Part shown: in pieces, positions 10,901-21,900 of the stretch
Layout of the letters: every line of letters begins with the position of its first letter
Position numbering within the stretch: the first letter of the stretch is position 1
NCBI GenBank assembly: GCA_963815505.1
Contig: CAWFGU010000024.1
Location: 62,001 to 126,000 of the forward strand
Origin: CAXBBB01 sp963815505
GTDB taxonomy: Bacteria > Bacteroidota > Rhodothermia > Rhodothermales > BA12
Direction of reading: 5' to 3'
Length of the DNA stretch: 64,000 nucleotides
Program-made: the position numbers and the translations under genes
The notes under the pieces: model-generated
The model's database searches: none
What the model was told of the DNA's origin: nothing
Seen by the model: the letters and a program-made list of their open reading frames with translations, nothing else

Positions 10901-12191
10901 TTCGGCAAGCGATGGCAGTACGTCAGCCGCATCGGTCGATGCCACGTTCAGCGTCTTCCAGGCCGTCGCGGCGAGCGCAGGGACCGCGGTCGCCTCGTGG
11001 CCCGTCGTCTCGGGCGGTCCGGCCCCGGTCGTGCGCACGCGCAAACCGACGCTCTCGTGGTGGGTCGACGGCAGCCGCGCGTCCCTCTCCGGCTTCCAGG
11101 TCGAGTGGAGCACGGATGCGACGTTCGCTACGGTCGAGCGCTCGCGCCGCGTGCGCGACGCTAACGCGGCTTCCTTCGAGGTGCCCCAAGCGCTCGACTG
11201 GGCGACGACGTACTACTGGCGCGTCGGTGCGATCGAACAGGGCGAGAGTGCGCCGAACGCTTGGAGCGAGGGCACATTCGCCACGCTCGGAGCGGACGGC
11301 TCGCTCGTGCCCGTCGCGAGCGTACCCGACCGGCGATCCGACGATCTACACCGACGACGTGACGCTGTCGTGGTACGTCTCGGGCGGAGTGCAAGCGGTG
11401 CGCGGCTACACGGTCGAGTACGCCACCTCGTCCGACTTCACAGGAGCTACAACGCGCAACATCGCCGCTTCGCCGCTGGTCGTGCGTCGCCTGGTCGCGG
11501 GGCAGACGTATTTCTGGCGTGTCAAGGCGCGGCTCAACGACGGCAGCGAGACGGCGTGGTCGTCGCCCGCGGAGAGCTTCACGATGAAGAGCGACGGCGT
11601 GGCTCCGGTCGCGCCCCGCGTCGGTAGCCCGGCGCGCGGCGTAACGGTCGCCACGAGCGCTCCGTCGCTGTCGTGGTTCGTGCCCACAGGCGAAGCGTCG
11701 GCGCACACGTTCGAGGTCGAGCTGAGCGACGCGCGGCGACTTCGACGACGCGACGCGCTTCGACGGCGTTTCGGAGATGCGTACGGCCGCGAGCAGCCTG
11801 GCCGACGGCGTCTACTTCTGGCGCGTCCGCTCGGTGCGCGACGGCAACGCATCGGCCTGGGCCGCTCCCGCCGCCTTCACCGTCGCCTCGTCCACCTCGA
11901 CCGCACGCGCCGAAGACCTCGAAGTGGACCGCGTCACGCTCTACCAGAGCACGCCCAACCCGACGCGCGGAGCGGTCCGCATCGGATTCGCGCTTCCCGA
12001 CGTCGGGCGAGGTTCGGCTGGCCGTCTACGACGTGATGGGCCGCGAAGTCGCCGTTCTGGTCGACGGCATGCGCACGTCCGGAAGCCACGACGCGACGTG
12101 GGATGGCGGCGATCTGTCGGCCGGGATGTACGTGTACAGGCTCGAAGCGGGCGGTACCCTGATTACCAAGACGCTGACGCTGCTCCGATAG
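7963..12191 (+). CDS. Giant T9SS-sorted surface protein, repeat-built (many frameshifts)
   Basis: One locus of about 1,400 codons. A signal peptide (LLLALSLLLANSVSAQ) is followed by beta-propeller-like repeats of the type GGFVVAWE...DVYARLFDASG (about five). An ELWxxDGT-like part comes next, then three carboxypeptidase-regulatory/SdrD-like units (VYAVSGTVGKLNGSG, SYTVTPSQANWGFAPTDSS). At least six FN3-like units follow, each opening with SYPTGG or similar and LSWY and ending in YFWRV. The C-terminus is a T9SS type A sorting domain: LYQSTPNPTRGAVRIGFALP, then VYDVMGREVAVLVDG and GMYVYRLEAGG. Frame changes occur near 8590, 8915, 9055, 9160-9240, 9895, 10190, 11325, 11740 and 12005. Coding logic resumes after each, so indels are likelier than decay. 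Probably cell-surface or adhesive; ligand unknown. Confidence 0.8.
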
Positions 12192-12210
12192 CGCGCACCA
12201 CGCATCGCAT

Positions 12211-12250
12211 GAGAAACGGCCTCTCGGTGATACCGGGAGGCCGTTTCTCG
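12211..12250 (+). terminator. Rho-independent terminator of the surface-protein gene
   Basis: A perfect 13-bp stem (GAGAAACGGCCTC at 12211-12223 with its complement at 12237-12249) lies 20 bp after the stop codon. A short TTTCG run follows. Confidence 0.75.
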
Positions 12251-12289
12251 TTTCGGGTGCAGCGCAGCGAGACGGCGTGCGGCGAACGC

Positions 12290-13005
12290 TCAGCCAGTTG
12301 GGACGCGCTGGACAGCGTGAATCGACGCGCTGCGGTCGCGTACGATCACGTCGTAGCCCCACCAGATGAACGCCAGCCCGGCGAGTTCGGTGACGTACAG
12401 CACTTCGACGTAGCCCGCCCGCGCCGATCCGCCGCCGATGCCGGGCAGCAGCGCGCCGACGGCGATCAGCGTGTTGCCCATCGCTCGGCTGCGCGCCTCG
12501 GCTCCTTGTTTGCGGTAGGCTCAGGCCGACCAGGCCGCTCCCCCTACGAGGAAGACGAACGCGTACGCGTTGACGAACGGTGAGAACAGACGTACCCACT
12601 GCCACTCCATCACCGAACCCGAGAGCCGGTGCGCCTCGACGAGCGAGTGGTCGAGCGGCGTGAGCAGCACGCATACACTCGCCACTGCAACGACCGCGAT
12701 CAGAATCGCCGACAGAACGTCGGCGGAGCGGCGGCGGAGCAGCAGATAGACCGTACCCTGCGCCAGCGGTGCGCCGCCCAAGAGCGCTCCGGCGATGTAC
12801 CAAGCTCGGAATACGCCCGGCTGCCAGCCAGCGTCGTCCAGCTTTCGACGAATGTGCCTGCTCCGTACGCGATCACGCCCATGAGCTACCAGTGTAGATA
12901 CCGAGTGCCCGGCTTGCGATGCACGTGCCGTGCCAGCACGACCGCGAACGCGGCGCCGAGGAGCGTCGTGGCGATGGGGAGATAGTGGATCCAGCTTTTG
13001 TCCAT
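12290..13005 (-). CDS. Multi-pass membrane protein (frameshifts and one in-frame stop)
   Basis: Reading from ATG at 13005 gives MDKSWIHYLPIATTLLGAAF, the first of about seven hydrophobic segments. Later segments include AWYIAGALLGGAPLAQ, ILIAVVAVASVCVLL, FVNAYAFVFLVGGAAW and VLYVTELAGLAFIWWGYD. The frame is interrupted by an in-frame TAG at 12886-12888 (TGG TAG CTC, possibly a miscalled Trp codon), a shift near 12830, and another near 12520. Corrected length is about 238 residues. No family recognised with confidence. It ends 99 bp from the stop of the convergent surface-protein gene. Confidence 0.55.
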
Positions 13006-13038
13006 GCGATGACGTGCTATGGGGAGTGGAGGAAGGGC

Positions 13039-13079
13039 AAAAAAGAGGCGCGGCCCCCGAACCAGTCGAAGGCCGCGCC
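13039..13079 (-). terminator. Rho-independent terminator after the hmuY-like gene
   Basis: On the minus strand a 9-bp GGCGCGGCC / GGCCGCGCC stem is followed by a run of six T, 60 bp beyond the hmuY-like stop codon. It probably ends the receptor-lipoprotein transcript. Confidence 0.75.
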
Positions 13080-13138
13080 GAGCCCGCCGAGAGAGCAGCC
13101 ATACGAGCCTGCTTCCCGGCGGGTGATCACACGCGCGA

Positions 13139-13849
13139 TCAGCGAGCCGCCGTCTCGCTCAGGTTGCGCGAGCCGTCGGGCTGGACGACGTACTCGAACG
13201 TGAAGTAGCGCGCTGGGCTCTGCTGCGTCGGCGCGGTCGGCGAGTCCTTGTAGTAGCTCAGGATGCGCAGTTTGGCGTAGTTGCCGTCTCCTGTCGTGAG
13301 TGCGATCGTGCGGCCCGCGCGCGGCGTCAGGACGGCACCATCGTAGCTGTACCAACCGTTTTCCGAGCCGGTGCATACCGCGTAGGGGCTACCGGGGAAC
13401 GTACCACCGGGCGTGGAGACGCTGGGGCAGTCGGTGTTGGCTCCGTCCCGGAGGTAGCCGCTTTGGGGCGCCAGAGCGACGCTCGCAAACGTCTCGCTAA
13501 CGATCTGCGCGCTGCCCTCGCCTGGACCGCTCGTTCCGCCGTTGAAGATGATCGTGCTGCCCTTGAAGCCGATGTCCCAGCGCGTGGAGATGGAGTCGCG
13601 CTCACGGATCGTGCGGTCGGTCTCGAAGGACGAGAGTACGATTTCGCCCGCGTCGAGATCGTAGAGCGTGAACAGGTTGTTGTTGCCGGACGGTCGGCCC
13701 GTGTTGGGATCGACGCCCGTCGTCGGGTCGGCCTCGACGTTGACGGCGGTCTGTACGTTGAGCGGTGCCAGTTCGTCGGCGGAATCGGTTGAGTCGCAGG
13801 CCGTCAGCGTGAGTAGAGCGGCGAGGGCGACGAGAGGGAGTTTGTACAT
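13139..13849 (-). CDS. hmuY: HmuY-like haem-binding lipoprotein
   Basis: 236 residues. The lipobox is LLTLTAC (Cys18), so this is an outer-membrane-anchored lipoprotein. The body follows the HmuY family order: ISTRWDIGFKGSTIIFNGG near residue 90, a VALAPQSGYLRDG segment, then GDGNYAKLRILSYYKD and YFTFEYVVQPDGS at the end. HmuY proteins capture haem and pass it to a TonB-dependent receptor. The receptor gene lies immediately upstream in the same direction, 86 bp away, so the two probably form an operon. Haem ligation cannot be assigned from sequence alone, so siderophore or another ligand remains possible. Confidence 0.8.
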   Translation of the reverse strand: MYKLPLVALAALLTLTACDSTDSADELAPLNVQTAVNVEADPTTGVDPNTGRPSGNNNLFTLYDLDAGEIVLSSFETDRTIRERDSISTRWDIGFKGSTIIFNGGTSGPGEGSAQIVSETFASVALAPQSGYLRDGANTDCPSVSTPGGTFPGSPYAVCTGSENGWYSYDGAVLTPRAGRTIALTTGDGNYAKLRILSYYKDSPTAPTQQSPARYFTFEYVVQPDGSRNLSETAAR

Positions 13850-13935
13850 CGTAGAGGTGGTTGGATGTGGTGGAGTTGGGGTGATGGTAGGGGCGACTCG
13901 GCGAGTCGTCCCGATGCGGCGGCCGAAGTGCGCTG

Positions 13936-16329
13936 TCACAGCGTCACGCCGATCTGGGCGAACAGCGTCCGGCCCGGTAGGGAGGGGACGAGCAGGCCGC
14001 GTGTCACGCCGGCGAGGTTGCGGGCGCCGAGTTGGAGCGTCAGCCGAGCCGAGGCGAGGGTGATGCCGTGGGTGAGCGTGGCGTCGACGAGCGCGTAGCC
14101 GGGCACGAACTCGTCGGCGCGGTTGGCGAGGCGGTTGCCGTCGAGGTCGCGGTAGCCGTAGCGGCTGCGCCAGCGCCCGCGCAGGTCCAGCGTAGCGGCT
14201 CCGCGCGTGGCGACCAGTCCGAGCGTCGCCGAGTGGGGCGAGCGGCCCAGCAGCCCGCCATAGTCGGTGAGTGCGAGGCGTCTCTCGCGGCCTTGGGCGT
14301 CGCGTCCGAAGACCGTTCCGGCATTCAGGCTGCGTACCAACTCGCGGTCGCGCGCCTGCAAGAGTTGGTAGCTCGCCGAGAGGCGCAGTCCGTCGACCGG
14401 TCGCGCCGTTGCCTCTGCGGTGAGGCCGCGCGTGTACAACTCGGCGACGTTGAAGTAGCCGAAGACCGATTGCCCGTTCGTCTTCTGCGCGACCGGCTGC
14501 GTCTCGATCAGGTCGCGCACTTCGTTCCAGAACCCGCCGATCTGGAGCGAGAGACGCGCGCTCGCATCCCACTCGGCTCCGACGTTGTACGCCGTCGACG
14601 ACTCGGCCGTAATTGCCGCCAGCTGCGAGGGATCGACGAAGGTCTGGGCGATCTGTCCCTGCGCCTGCAGCTCGGCGAGTCCGTCGTCCAGGCGCGACGA
14701 GCCGAAGACGCTGTATCCGGCAGCGGCGTTGGTGAACGTGAGGTAGAGTTGGCGAAAGGCAGGCGCTTTGAAGCCGCTGCCGACGCTCGCTTTGAGCCGG
14801 ACGCGCTCGGCCGGGCGTGTAAGCAGCGACAGGCGCGGCGTCAAGCGGGCGGCGTAGTCGGAGTGCGCGTCGAAGCGCAGCCCGGCCGTGACCTGCATCC
14901 GCTGTGACGGTATCCACTCGTGCTGTCCGAACGCAAACCACTGGCTAGCGCGGGGATTCGGTCCGTCGCCGTAGCGTAACTCTCCCGACAGCCGCTCGTC
15001 CATCACACCGCCGCCGACGACGCTCAGGTGACGCGCGCTCCACCCCATATCGGCCTGGGCTTCGGCTTTGACCATGCGCTGGTCGAAGGCGTCGTCGTAC
15101 AAGACCTCCTCGCCGGTCTGCGCGGTGTGGCGCGTGCGAGCAGTGTAACGGGCTCCGTAGAGCGTGGTCGTCAGGCGCAGGCGGTTGGTCAGGCGGGCCG
15201 AGAGTTCGGGGTGGATGCTCCAGTCGGTCCGCTCGGCGCGGTCGTCGTAGCGCTCCAAGTCGCTGCCGCTGCCCAAAGCGAATGCGCCCTGCTGCTCCTC
15301 ATACGCGACGCGTGCGCCCAGGCTCAGCTTGGCGCGGTCGGTCAAGTCGAGCGTCGTGCGCAGGTCGCCCGTCCAGTCGGCGTACTTGGGAACGGTCGGG
15401 CCGAACGCGTCGGGCGTCAGGTCGTAGCCCCCCGACGCCGAGCGGTTGACCAAGGCGCGCGCGCTCCACCGGTCGCGTCCGGCCTCGAGGTCGGCGGTGA
15501 GCTCCGACGTGCCGAACGTGCCGCCCCGCGCCGTAATCGTACCCGACTGACCTGCGCGCGGAGCCGATGTGACCAGATTGACGACGCCCGCCAGCGCATC
15601 GCTGCCGTAGAGCGATGACGAAGGTCCCGAAACAACCTCGACGCGCTCGACGCCTGCAACCGTGACCCGGCTCAGGTCGAGCGTGCCCGCCGTGCGCCCG
15701 ATCAGCGGCTCGCCGTCGATCAGGATCAGTGTGTAATCGGACGAGAAGCCCTGCACCTGGACCCCTCCGCCGTGATCGTCGGCCAGCATCAGGCCGGGGA
15801 GGGTCGCCAGCAGATCACTCAGGCGCACGCTCCCCCTCTCGGCGATCTCGTCGGCCGTTACAACCTGAATCGGGGCCGCCACGTCTTCGATCTGCTTGGC
15901 CGTCCGCGTCGCCGTGACGACGACTTGGCCCGACCGCAGCGTCGTCGGCGTCAGGCGGATGCGCGAGTTGCGCGCAGCGGCGACGGTCCGGGTGGCGTAG
16001 CCCAACGCCGAGATGGTGAGCGAGTCCGAGCAGACCGGAGAGCCACCGGAGCGTGCCGAGCACATCGTCAACGTCAACTCGAATCGCCCATCGCTGTCCG
16101 CCGCCGTCCCGCGCGTGGTGCCCGCGATGCGGATGGCGGCGCCAGCGACCGCGCCGCCCGAGCGCGCATCGACGATCTGACCCGAGGCGAGGGAGGGCGT
16201 GCCGTCTGCCTGGGCTTGGGCCGAAGGCGAGGCCGTGACGAGCGCGAAGATTACGTACACGCCCAGCGCGGCGCGCTTCCAAGGGGAGCACGCGCGGTGA
16301 TGGGTCGTTGGGGAAAGAGTCGCTGGCAT
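13936..16329 (-). CDS. hmuR: TonB-dependent outer-membrane receptor, HmuR-like
   Basis: 797 residues. A signal peptide ends near SAQAQ. Next comes a carboxypeptidase-regulatory-like domain (GQIVDARSGGAVAGAAI, about residues 50-130) and a plug domain with VVVTATRTAKQIEDVAAPIQV, LPGLMLADDHGGGVQVQGF and GPSSSLYGSDALAGVVNLVT. The C-terminal beta-barrel is long, with many Tyr/Arg-rich strands, ending FAQIGVTL. It imports a ligand, probably haem, across the outer membrane using TonB energy. It precedes the HmuY-like lipoprotein gene with an 86-bp gap and is divergent from the LytTR regulator gene. The frame is intact over its full length. Confidence 0.85.
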   Translation of the reverse strand: MPATLSPTTHHRACSPWKRAALGVYVIFALVTASPSAQAQADGTPSLASGQIVDARSGGAVAGAAIRIAGTTRGTAADSDGRFELTLTMCSARSGGSPVCSDSLTISALGYATRTVAAARNSRIRLTPTTLRSGQVVVTATRTAKQIEDVAAPIQVVTADEIAERGSVRLSDLLATLPGLMLADDHGGGVQVQGFSSDYTLILIDGEPLIGRTAGTLDLSRVTVAGVERVEVVSGPSSSLYGSDALAGVVNLVTSAPRAGQSGTITARGGTFGTSELTADLEAGRDRWSARALVNRSASGGYDLTPDAFGPTVPKYADWTGDLRTTLDLTDRAKLSLGARVAYEEQQGAFALGSGSDLERYDDRAERTDWSIHPELSARLTNRLRLTTTLYGARYTARTRHTAQTGEEVLYDDAFDQRMVKAEAQADMGWSARHLSVVGGGVMDERLSGELRYGDGPNPRASQWFAFGQHEWIPSQRMQVTAGLRFDAHSDYAARLTPRLSLLTRPAERVRLKASVGSGFKAPAFRQLYLTFTNAAAGYSVFGSSRLDDGLAELQAQGQIAQTFVDPSQLAAITAESSTAYNVGAEWDASARLSLQIGGFWNEVRDLIETQPVAQKTNGQSVFGYFNVAELYTRGLTAEATARPVDGLRLSASYQLLQARDRELVRSLNAGTVFGRDAQGRERRLALTDYGGLLGRSPHSATLGLVATRGAATLDLRGRWRSRYGYRDLDGNRLANRADEFVPGYALVDATLTHGITLASARLTLQLGARNLAGVTRGLLVPSLPGRTLFAQIGVTL

Positions 16330-16456
16330 CTGGAAAGAGTCTACCTAGCCTGCGGTGGGCTGTTCTTGACTCCACGTGCACAAACGGCCTCTGGGCGGCT
16401 CAACTGCATCCTCGCGCTCCCAACCGCACGGCGCACCCCCCGACCACCACCGGTTC

Positions 16457-17215
16457 ATGCCTCTTTCGCACCCTCCGCTGCTCATCGGCGTCGTCGCCCC
16501 CGACGGCGAGCGCGAGCAGATTGCCGACGCGTTTGCTCAGGACGGCTCGGACGTGCGATCGGCAGACTCGCTCTCGGGCCTGTGGCGCCATCTGCGCGGC
16601 TGCCCGGACGCGCTGATCCTCGACGCGCGCCAGCTTCCGCCCGTCGCTCCGGGCGACAAATCCGCGCCGATGCCGTTTGCCGCTCCCGGCATGCGCGGCG
16701 TTGGTCCGGCCATCGTGCTCGTCGGCGGTGGAGAGGCTGACGCGTGGCATGCGCTGTGCATCGGCGCGGCCGCCTACCTGCCGCGCCCGCTCTCGCCCGA
16801 CCGCCTGCGCGACGCCGCGCGTCAGCTCCGCGACACGCTCGATCGCCCCTCGCCGCCGTCCGACGACCACGACGACGCTCCGCCCTACCTGCGCCGCCTG
16901 CTCGTCACGCTGCGCAACGAACAGCGCATCGTACCTGTCGAAGCCGTTCGCTTTTTCGAGTCCGACCGCTCCTACACGCTCGCCCACACGATGACCGACG
17001 CGCTGCCGCTCCACACCCCACTGGGCGAGTTGCAGCACCGCCTGGACCCGGCCGCGTTCTGCCGCATCCACCGCTCGTCGATCGTCCGGCTAGACATCGT
17101 CCGCTCGGTCCGCTCGGCATCGGGCGGCGCGTACACTGCCGTGCTCGACGATGGCAAGGAACTGCGTGTGGGGCGGACGCGCCGCGAAGCCTTGCTGGAC
17201 CGGCTCGAAGCCTGA
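16457..17215 (+). CDS. LytTR-domain response regulator with degenerate receiver
   Basis: 252 residues from ATG at 16457. The N-terminal 120 residues have a receiver-like rhythm (LLIGVVAPDGER, ALILDARQLPP, AIVLVGGG, GAAAYLPRPLS). The acidic pair expected after the first strand is missing (APDGE), so phosphorylation is doubtful. The C-terminal LytTR DNA-binding domain is good: VEAVRFFESDRSYTLAHT, LPLHTPLGELQHRLDP, FCRIHRSSIVRLD and a final VGRTRREALLDRL. It is divergent from the hmuR-like receptor gene across a 127-bp gap, so regulation of that operon is plausible but unproven. No histidine kinase gene is adjacent. Confidence 0.85.
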   Translation: MPLSHPPLLIGVVAPDGEREQIADAFAQDGSDVRSADSLSGLWRHLRGCPDALILDARQLPPVAPGDKSAPMPFAAPGMRGVGPAIVLVGGGEADAWHALCIGAAAYLPRPLSPDRLRDAARQLRDTLDRPSPPSDDHDDAPPYLRRLLVTLRNEQRIVPVEAVRFFESDRSYTLAHTMTDALPLHTPLGELQHRLDPAAFCRIHRSSIVRLDIVRSVRSASGGAYTAVLDDGKELRVGRTRREALLDRLEA

Positions 17216-17312
17216 GTGCTGCGTCAAGACGACGGTGTTGGGCCGCCGGGGAGAGCCGCAGTGCTTGAAGCGGACAGCTCTTCGAAAGCTGTCCACTTTG
17301 CTCCACAAACGA

Positions 17313-18620
17313 TCAGACCGCCACGTGCGAAGGTGCCGGGCGCGACTCTGCCGTTTCGACGGGCGGAATCGGCGCGGGCGAGGGCGGACCGGACGCGTCG
17401 CCTTTCGGTTCGGGCAGAAAGTAGACGACCACGACCGCCATTAGCGCGACGGCTGCCGTGGCGCCGATCGTATTACCCGCGATGCCGTACGTGGCGTAGA
17501 TCAAGCCCGCGAGTCCGGCGCCCGTCGCCATGCCGACTTGGCCGACCGATACGGCGCCGCTCATCATCACGCCCCGCTGCGCGTCGGGTACGAGGGCTGA
17601 GACCAGCGACTGCAGCGGCGCGATGCGCATGGCGACGCTCATCATTGCAACGGCGAAAAACACGTAGGCTGTCACCAGTCCCGTCACGACGTACGGCGTG
17701 GCGAGAAGCGCGATAGCGAAGAGGATGCAGGACGCCACGACGAGCGGTTTGCGGCCGACGCGGTCAGACAGCTTACCCGCGACCGGTCCCGTCGCTAGGT
17801 TGGCCAGCCCGCCGACGAAGAACAGGCCCGCGATGGCATTGCCGCTCAATCCGATCTCGTTCTCGAGCCACAGCGGGAAGTAGGGGATGAACAGGCCGAT
17901 CGCCAAGAACATCAGCGCGTACCCGACGACGGCGGCTCGGGGTGCGGATTGGGCGAGCAGGTCGCGGTACGAGCGAATCGCTCCGGCAAACGTGACGCGG
18001 TCCTGGGCGAGTTGCACGTCGGGCTGCGGGACGAAGCGCCACGTCAGGAATCCGGCCAGCAGCATCACGAACCCGTAGGCCATGAACGGCCACTCGAAGC
18101 CGAACTGCGCCGCCAGCACCTTACCCGACGGGATGCCCAAGATCTGTCCGAGCGCGATGCCGCTCATCACCCAGCCGTTGGCCCAGCCGCGTCGCTCGTA
18201 AGGGAAGAAGTCGCCGACGTAGGCCACGGCCGCGCCCGAGAGCAGGCCTCCCGCTGCGCCAGCCATCATCCGCATGACGAGTAGCGCCCAGAAGCTATGC
18301 GCCAACCCGTGGAGCAGCAGCACGACGCCCATCGAAACCGTGCCGAAGAGCAGGATGACGCGCCGCCCGACACGGTCCGAGACGGGTCCGGCGACGAGCG
18401 AGAAGACGCCCAGCATGACCGCATACACCGAAATCAGCGACCCCAAGCGCCCAGGTTCGACGTTCAACTCGCGCGCGATGTCGGGCAGGATCGGCGAGAC
18501 GATCATGATCTGACTCGCCGCGGCGAACACCATCAGCCACAGCGCGAAGAGGACCAGCCCGACGCGGGCCGAGGAGTGGGTGGGCAAAGAGGTATCCGTA
18601 TTAGTCGGTCCAACAAACAT
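17313..18620 (-). CDS. Major facilitator superfamily transporter
   Basis: 435 residues from the ATG at 18620 with twelve predicted hydrophobic helices. The MFS motif A in the loop after helix 2 reads GPVSDRVGRR, and a related GKLSDRVGRK follows helix 8, as in a two-fold repeat. This arrangement fits proton-coupled drug or metabolite efflux or uptake. The substrate cannot be told. An alternative upstream start at 18701 would add 27 basic, non-membrane residues and is less likely. Convergent with the LytTR gene; divergent from the TonB receptor at 18911. Confidence 0.85.
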   Translation of the reverse strand: MFVGPTNTDTSLPTHSSARVGLVLFALWLMVFAAASQIMIVSPILPDIARELNVEPGRLGSLISVYAVMLGVFSLVAGPVSDRVGRRVILLFGTVSMGVVLLLHGLAHSFWALLVMRMMAGAAGGLLSGAAVAYVGDFFPYERRGWANGWVMSGIALGQILGIPSGKVLAAQFGFEWPFMAYGFVMLLAGFLTWRFVPQPDVQLAQDRVTFAGAIRSYRDLLAQSAPRAAVVGYALMFLAIGLFIPYFPLWLENEIGLSGNAIAGLFFVGGLANLATGPVAGKLSDRVGRKPLVVASCILFAIALLATPYVVTGLVTAYVFFAVAMMSVAMRIAPLQSLVSALVPDAQRGVMMSGAVSVGQVGMATGAGLAGLIYATYGIAGNTIGATAAVALMAVVVVYFLPEPKGDASGPPSPAPIPPVETAESRPAPSHVAV

Positions 18621-18910
18621 TCTGCGGTCCGCCTGTTCCGCCGTGCACCAACGCCGACGCGGCGAGTGGCCAGGCGAGCGCGTTGTATCACGCTCGCTCA
18701 ACGCGCACAGGCCTGCCGTTACAGCATCGGGCAGACTGTGAAGCTTGGGCGCTTAACGTTGAGGTCTTGATCGGATAACGCAGAGGTAATGCGGCGAAAA
18801 CACTCGGGTAACTCGGCTCGGATAGGTTGCTCGCATTCTCGACTCTCCATCCCTTCGAGCCGAGCCACTGCTCTCCCGGCAGGCCCATCCCACACTGTTT
18901 ACTGGCTCCC

Positions 18911-21900
18911 ATGTCCCGATTCCTCTCACGAGCGCTTTCCGCCTTGGCGCTCGTAGTCCTGCTTGCCTCGGCGAGTATCTCTCCGCTTCACGCCCAAACC
19001 GGCACGCTCGCCGGAACACTCGTCGACGCCGACTTCGGCGAAGGCGTCATCGGCGCGACGGTCGTCATCGACGGTACCACGCTAGGCGCCGCCACCGACT
19101 TTGACGGCAACTACCGCATCCAGAACATTCCGGTCGGCACGTACGAGGTCGTGTTTTCGTCCATCGGACTGACGACGCAGCGCATCACAGGCGTCGAGAT
19201 CAAAGCGGGCGAAGTGACGCGCATCGACCTGACGATGGCCGAGGACGTGCAACTGCTGGGCGAAGTGGTCGTCGAGGCGCGGCTGGTGCGCAACAACGAG
19301 GCGGCCCTGCTGCGCGACCGGCAGAACGCGGCGGGCGTGTCGGACGCCATCAGTCGCCGAGACGATCAGCAAGAGCGGCGCCAGCGACGCGGCCGACGCG
19401 ATGGAGCGCGTGACCGGAGCGAGCGTCGTCGGCGGCAAGTTCGTCGTCGTCAGAGGATTAGGCGATCGCTACTCGAACACGCAACTCAACGGAGCCAGCG
19501 TGCCAACGGCCGACCCGGACCGCCGCAGCGTCCAGTTCGACCTGTTTCCCAGCAACCTGCTCGAGAACATCGTCACGCTCAAGACCTTTACCGCCGATCA
19601 GCCCGGCAACTTCTCGGGCGGACTCGTCGACATCCGCACCAAGTCGTTTCCCGAAGAGTTCGAGCTTCGGTTCTCGGCGTCGTCTGGCTTCGATTCGCAG
19701 ACGCAGTTTCAGGACGGCTTCCTCTTTTCGCCCGGCGGTGGAAGCGACCTGTCTGGGCAGGGATGACGGCACGCGCCAGTTGCCCGCGTTCTTCGACGCG
19801 CCGACGCCCGTCTTCAACCCGCGCCAGGCGCGCCGCGACCCGCTGCAGGCGCAGCAGCTCAACGACGTGTCGCGCGCGTTCGGGCAGACGTTCGACATGC
19901 GCAGAGGTGAGGGGCCGATCAACCAGAGCTATGCCGCCTCGCTGGGCAACCGCCATGATTTCGGGGCCAATGCGCTGGGCTACGTCGTCAGTCTCAACTG
20001 GGGCCGCTCGTCCAACTTCTACGACGGCGGACGTGTCGAGCGCTACACCTTCAACAGCATCGACGAGCAGGGCAACGCGAGCATCCGTCCGCAACTGCTC
20101 CTGGACGACAGCAGGGGGACCGAAGAAGTTAGCTGGGGCGGACTGGCCAACTTTACCTACCGGCTAGGATCGCGCAACGAGGTCGGCTTCAACTCGCTCT
20201 ACTCGCGCAGCGCCGAGCAGCAGGCCCGTCTGCTCCAGGGCTTCTTCCCCGAGCAGTTCGACTCGTCGCAGGTGTTCGTCGACCGCGCGCTGGCCTATAT
20301 CGAGCGCGATCTGTACTCGCTCCAGCTGCGCGGACGCCACCAGATTCCCGCCGCTTCGAACGCGACGGTCGAGTGGATGGGCACGTACGGATCGAACACC
20401 ATCGACGAGCCGGACCAGCGCTTCTTCGCCAACACGATCACGACGCGCAACGTCGGTGGGCGCGACACATCGTTCTACAACCTGAGCGTCGTCGGCGTCA
20501 ACGGGCAGTCGCGCTTTTTCCGCCAGACACAGGAAGATGTTCAGGGCGGCAAGCTGGACGTGACCGTTCCGTTCGATGTGGCGAGCCGCCCGGTTCAGTT
20601 CAAGTTCGGCGGACGCTACGACCGCACCGTCCGCGATGCCAGCGAGCGCCGTTTCGACTACGCGTTTGACGACGTGACGTTTGGCGCGGGCGAAGACGGC
20701 CTGGGCGACGTGGCCGGGTTCTTCGGGCAGATCGGCGTGACCGACACGACGCGCTTCGACGCCGACGGCAACCCATCGCGCTTTCAGATCGGCAGCTACA
20801 TCGTCGACAACAGCCAGAACCAACTCGTCTTGGGCAACAACTACGACGCCGACCTGACCGTCGCCGCCGGATACGGGCAGTTCGAAATCGAGCCGTTCGA
20901 GCGGCTGCGCATCATCGCCGGAGCACGCTACGAAGCCACGACCCAGGACATCCTGACGCAGCGTCTCGACTCCACGGTCATCAACGCAGCGACGAACGAC
21001 ACGACGCGCTTCTTCGCCCGGAGCGACAAGGACACACGCGACTGGCTTCCGTCGGTCAACCTGGTCTACGCGCTGACGGACAACATGAACGCCAGGGCCG
21101 CTGCCTCGCGCACGCTGGCCCGCCCGACGTTCCTCGAGCTCGCCCCGGGTGCCCGCGTCGACTTCGCGCTGGGCGAGCAGGTCGTCGGCAACCCCGACCT
21201 CGACCGCACACTCATCACCAACTATGACCTGCGCTGGGAGTGGTTTACCGCGCCGGGCGACCTGGTGGCGGCGAGCGTCTACTACAAGGATTTCCAGGAT
21301 CCCATCGAGCGCGTCATCATCTCGAACAACGGCACGCAGTCGTTCCGCAACGTGCCGTCGGCCGAGCGTGCTCGGCGTCGAACTGGAGGCGCGCCAGGGG
21401 CTGAGCCGCTTGCTGCCGTCGCTGAGCGGCACGCCGGTTCTGCGCCACCTCAACGTGGGCGTCAACGCGTCGTTCATCGGATCGACGATTTCGATCGACC
21501 CGGACGAGCTCCAGTTCCGCCGCGGCCTCGACCCCGACGCCGACGACACGCGCGCGTTGCAGGGACAAAGCCCGTACATCGTGAACGCCGACGTGGCCTA
21601 CGAAAACTTCGAGACGGGCACCAACGTCGGCGTCTACTTCAACGTGTTCGGGCGCCGGTTGAGCCGCGTCTCCTGGGCGGCACGCCCGACGTGTACGAGG
21701 AGCCGGTCCCGCAACTCGACTTCACCGCGTCGCAGCGCCTGCCCGGCCAGTTCTGGCTCAAGTTCGCGCGTCAAGAACCTGCTGGGATCCGACTTTCGCG
21801 AGGTCTATGACGCGCAGCGGATCGATGGCGGCGACGCCTTCTTCGCTCAGCGCGACCGCGGGTACCAGCTTCTCGCTCGGCCTGAGCTACAGCCCGCGCT

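Noticed and set aside
15772..16740. 322-codon open frame on the plus strand
   Set aside because: Antisense to hmuR and running into the LytTR gene; Arg-rich shadow composition.
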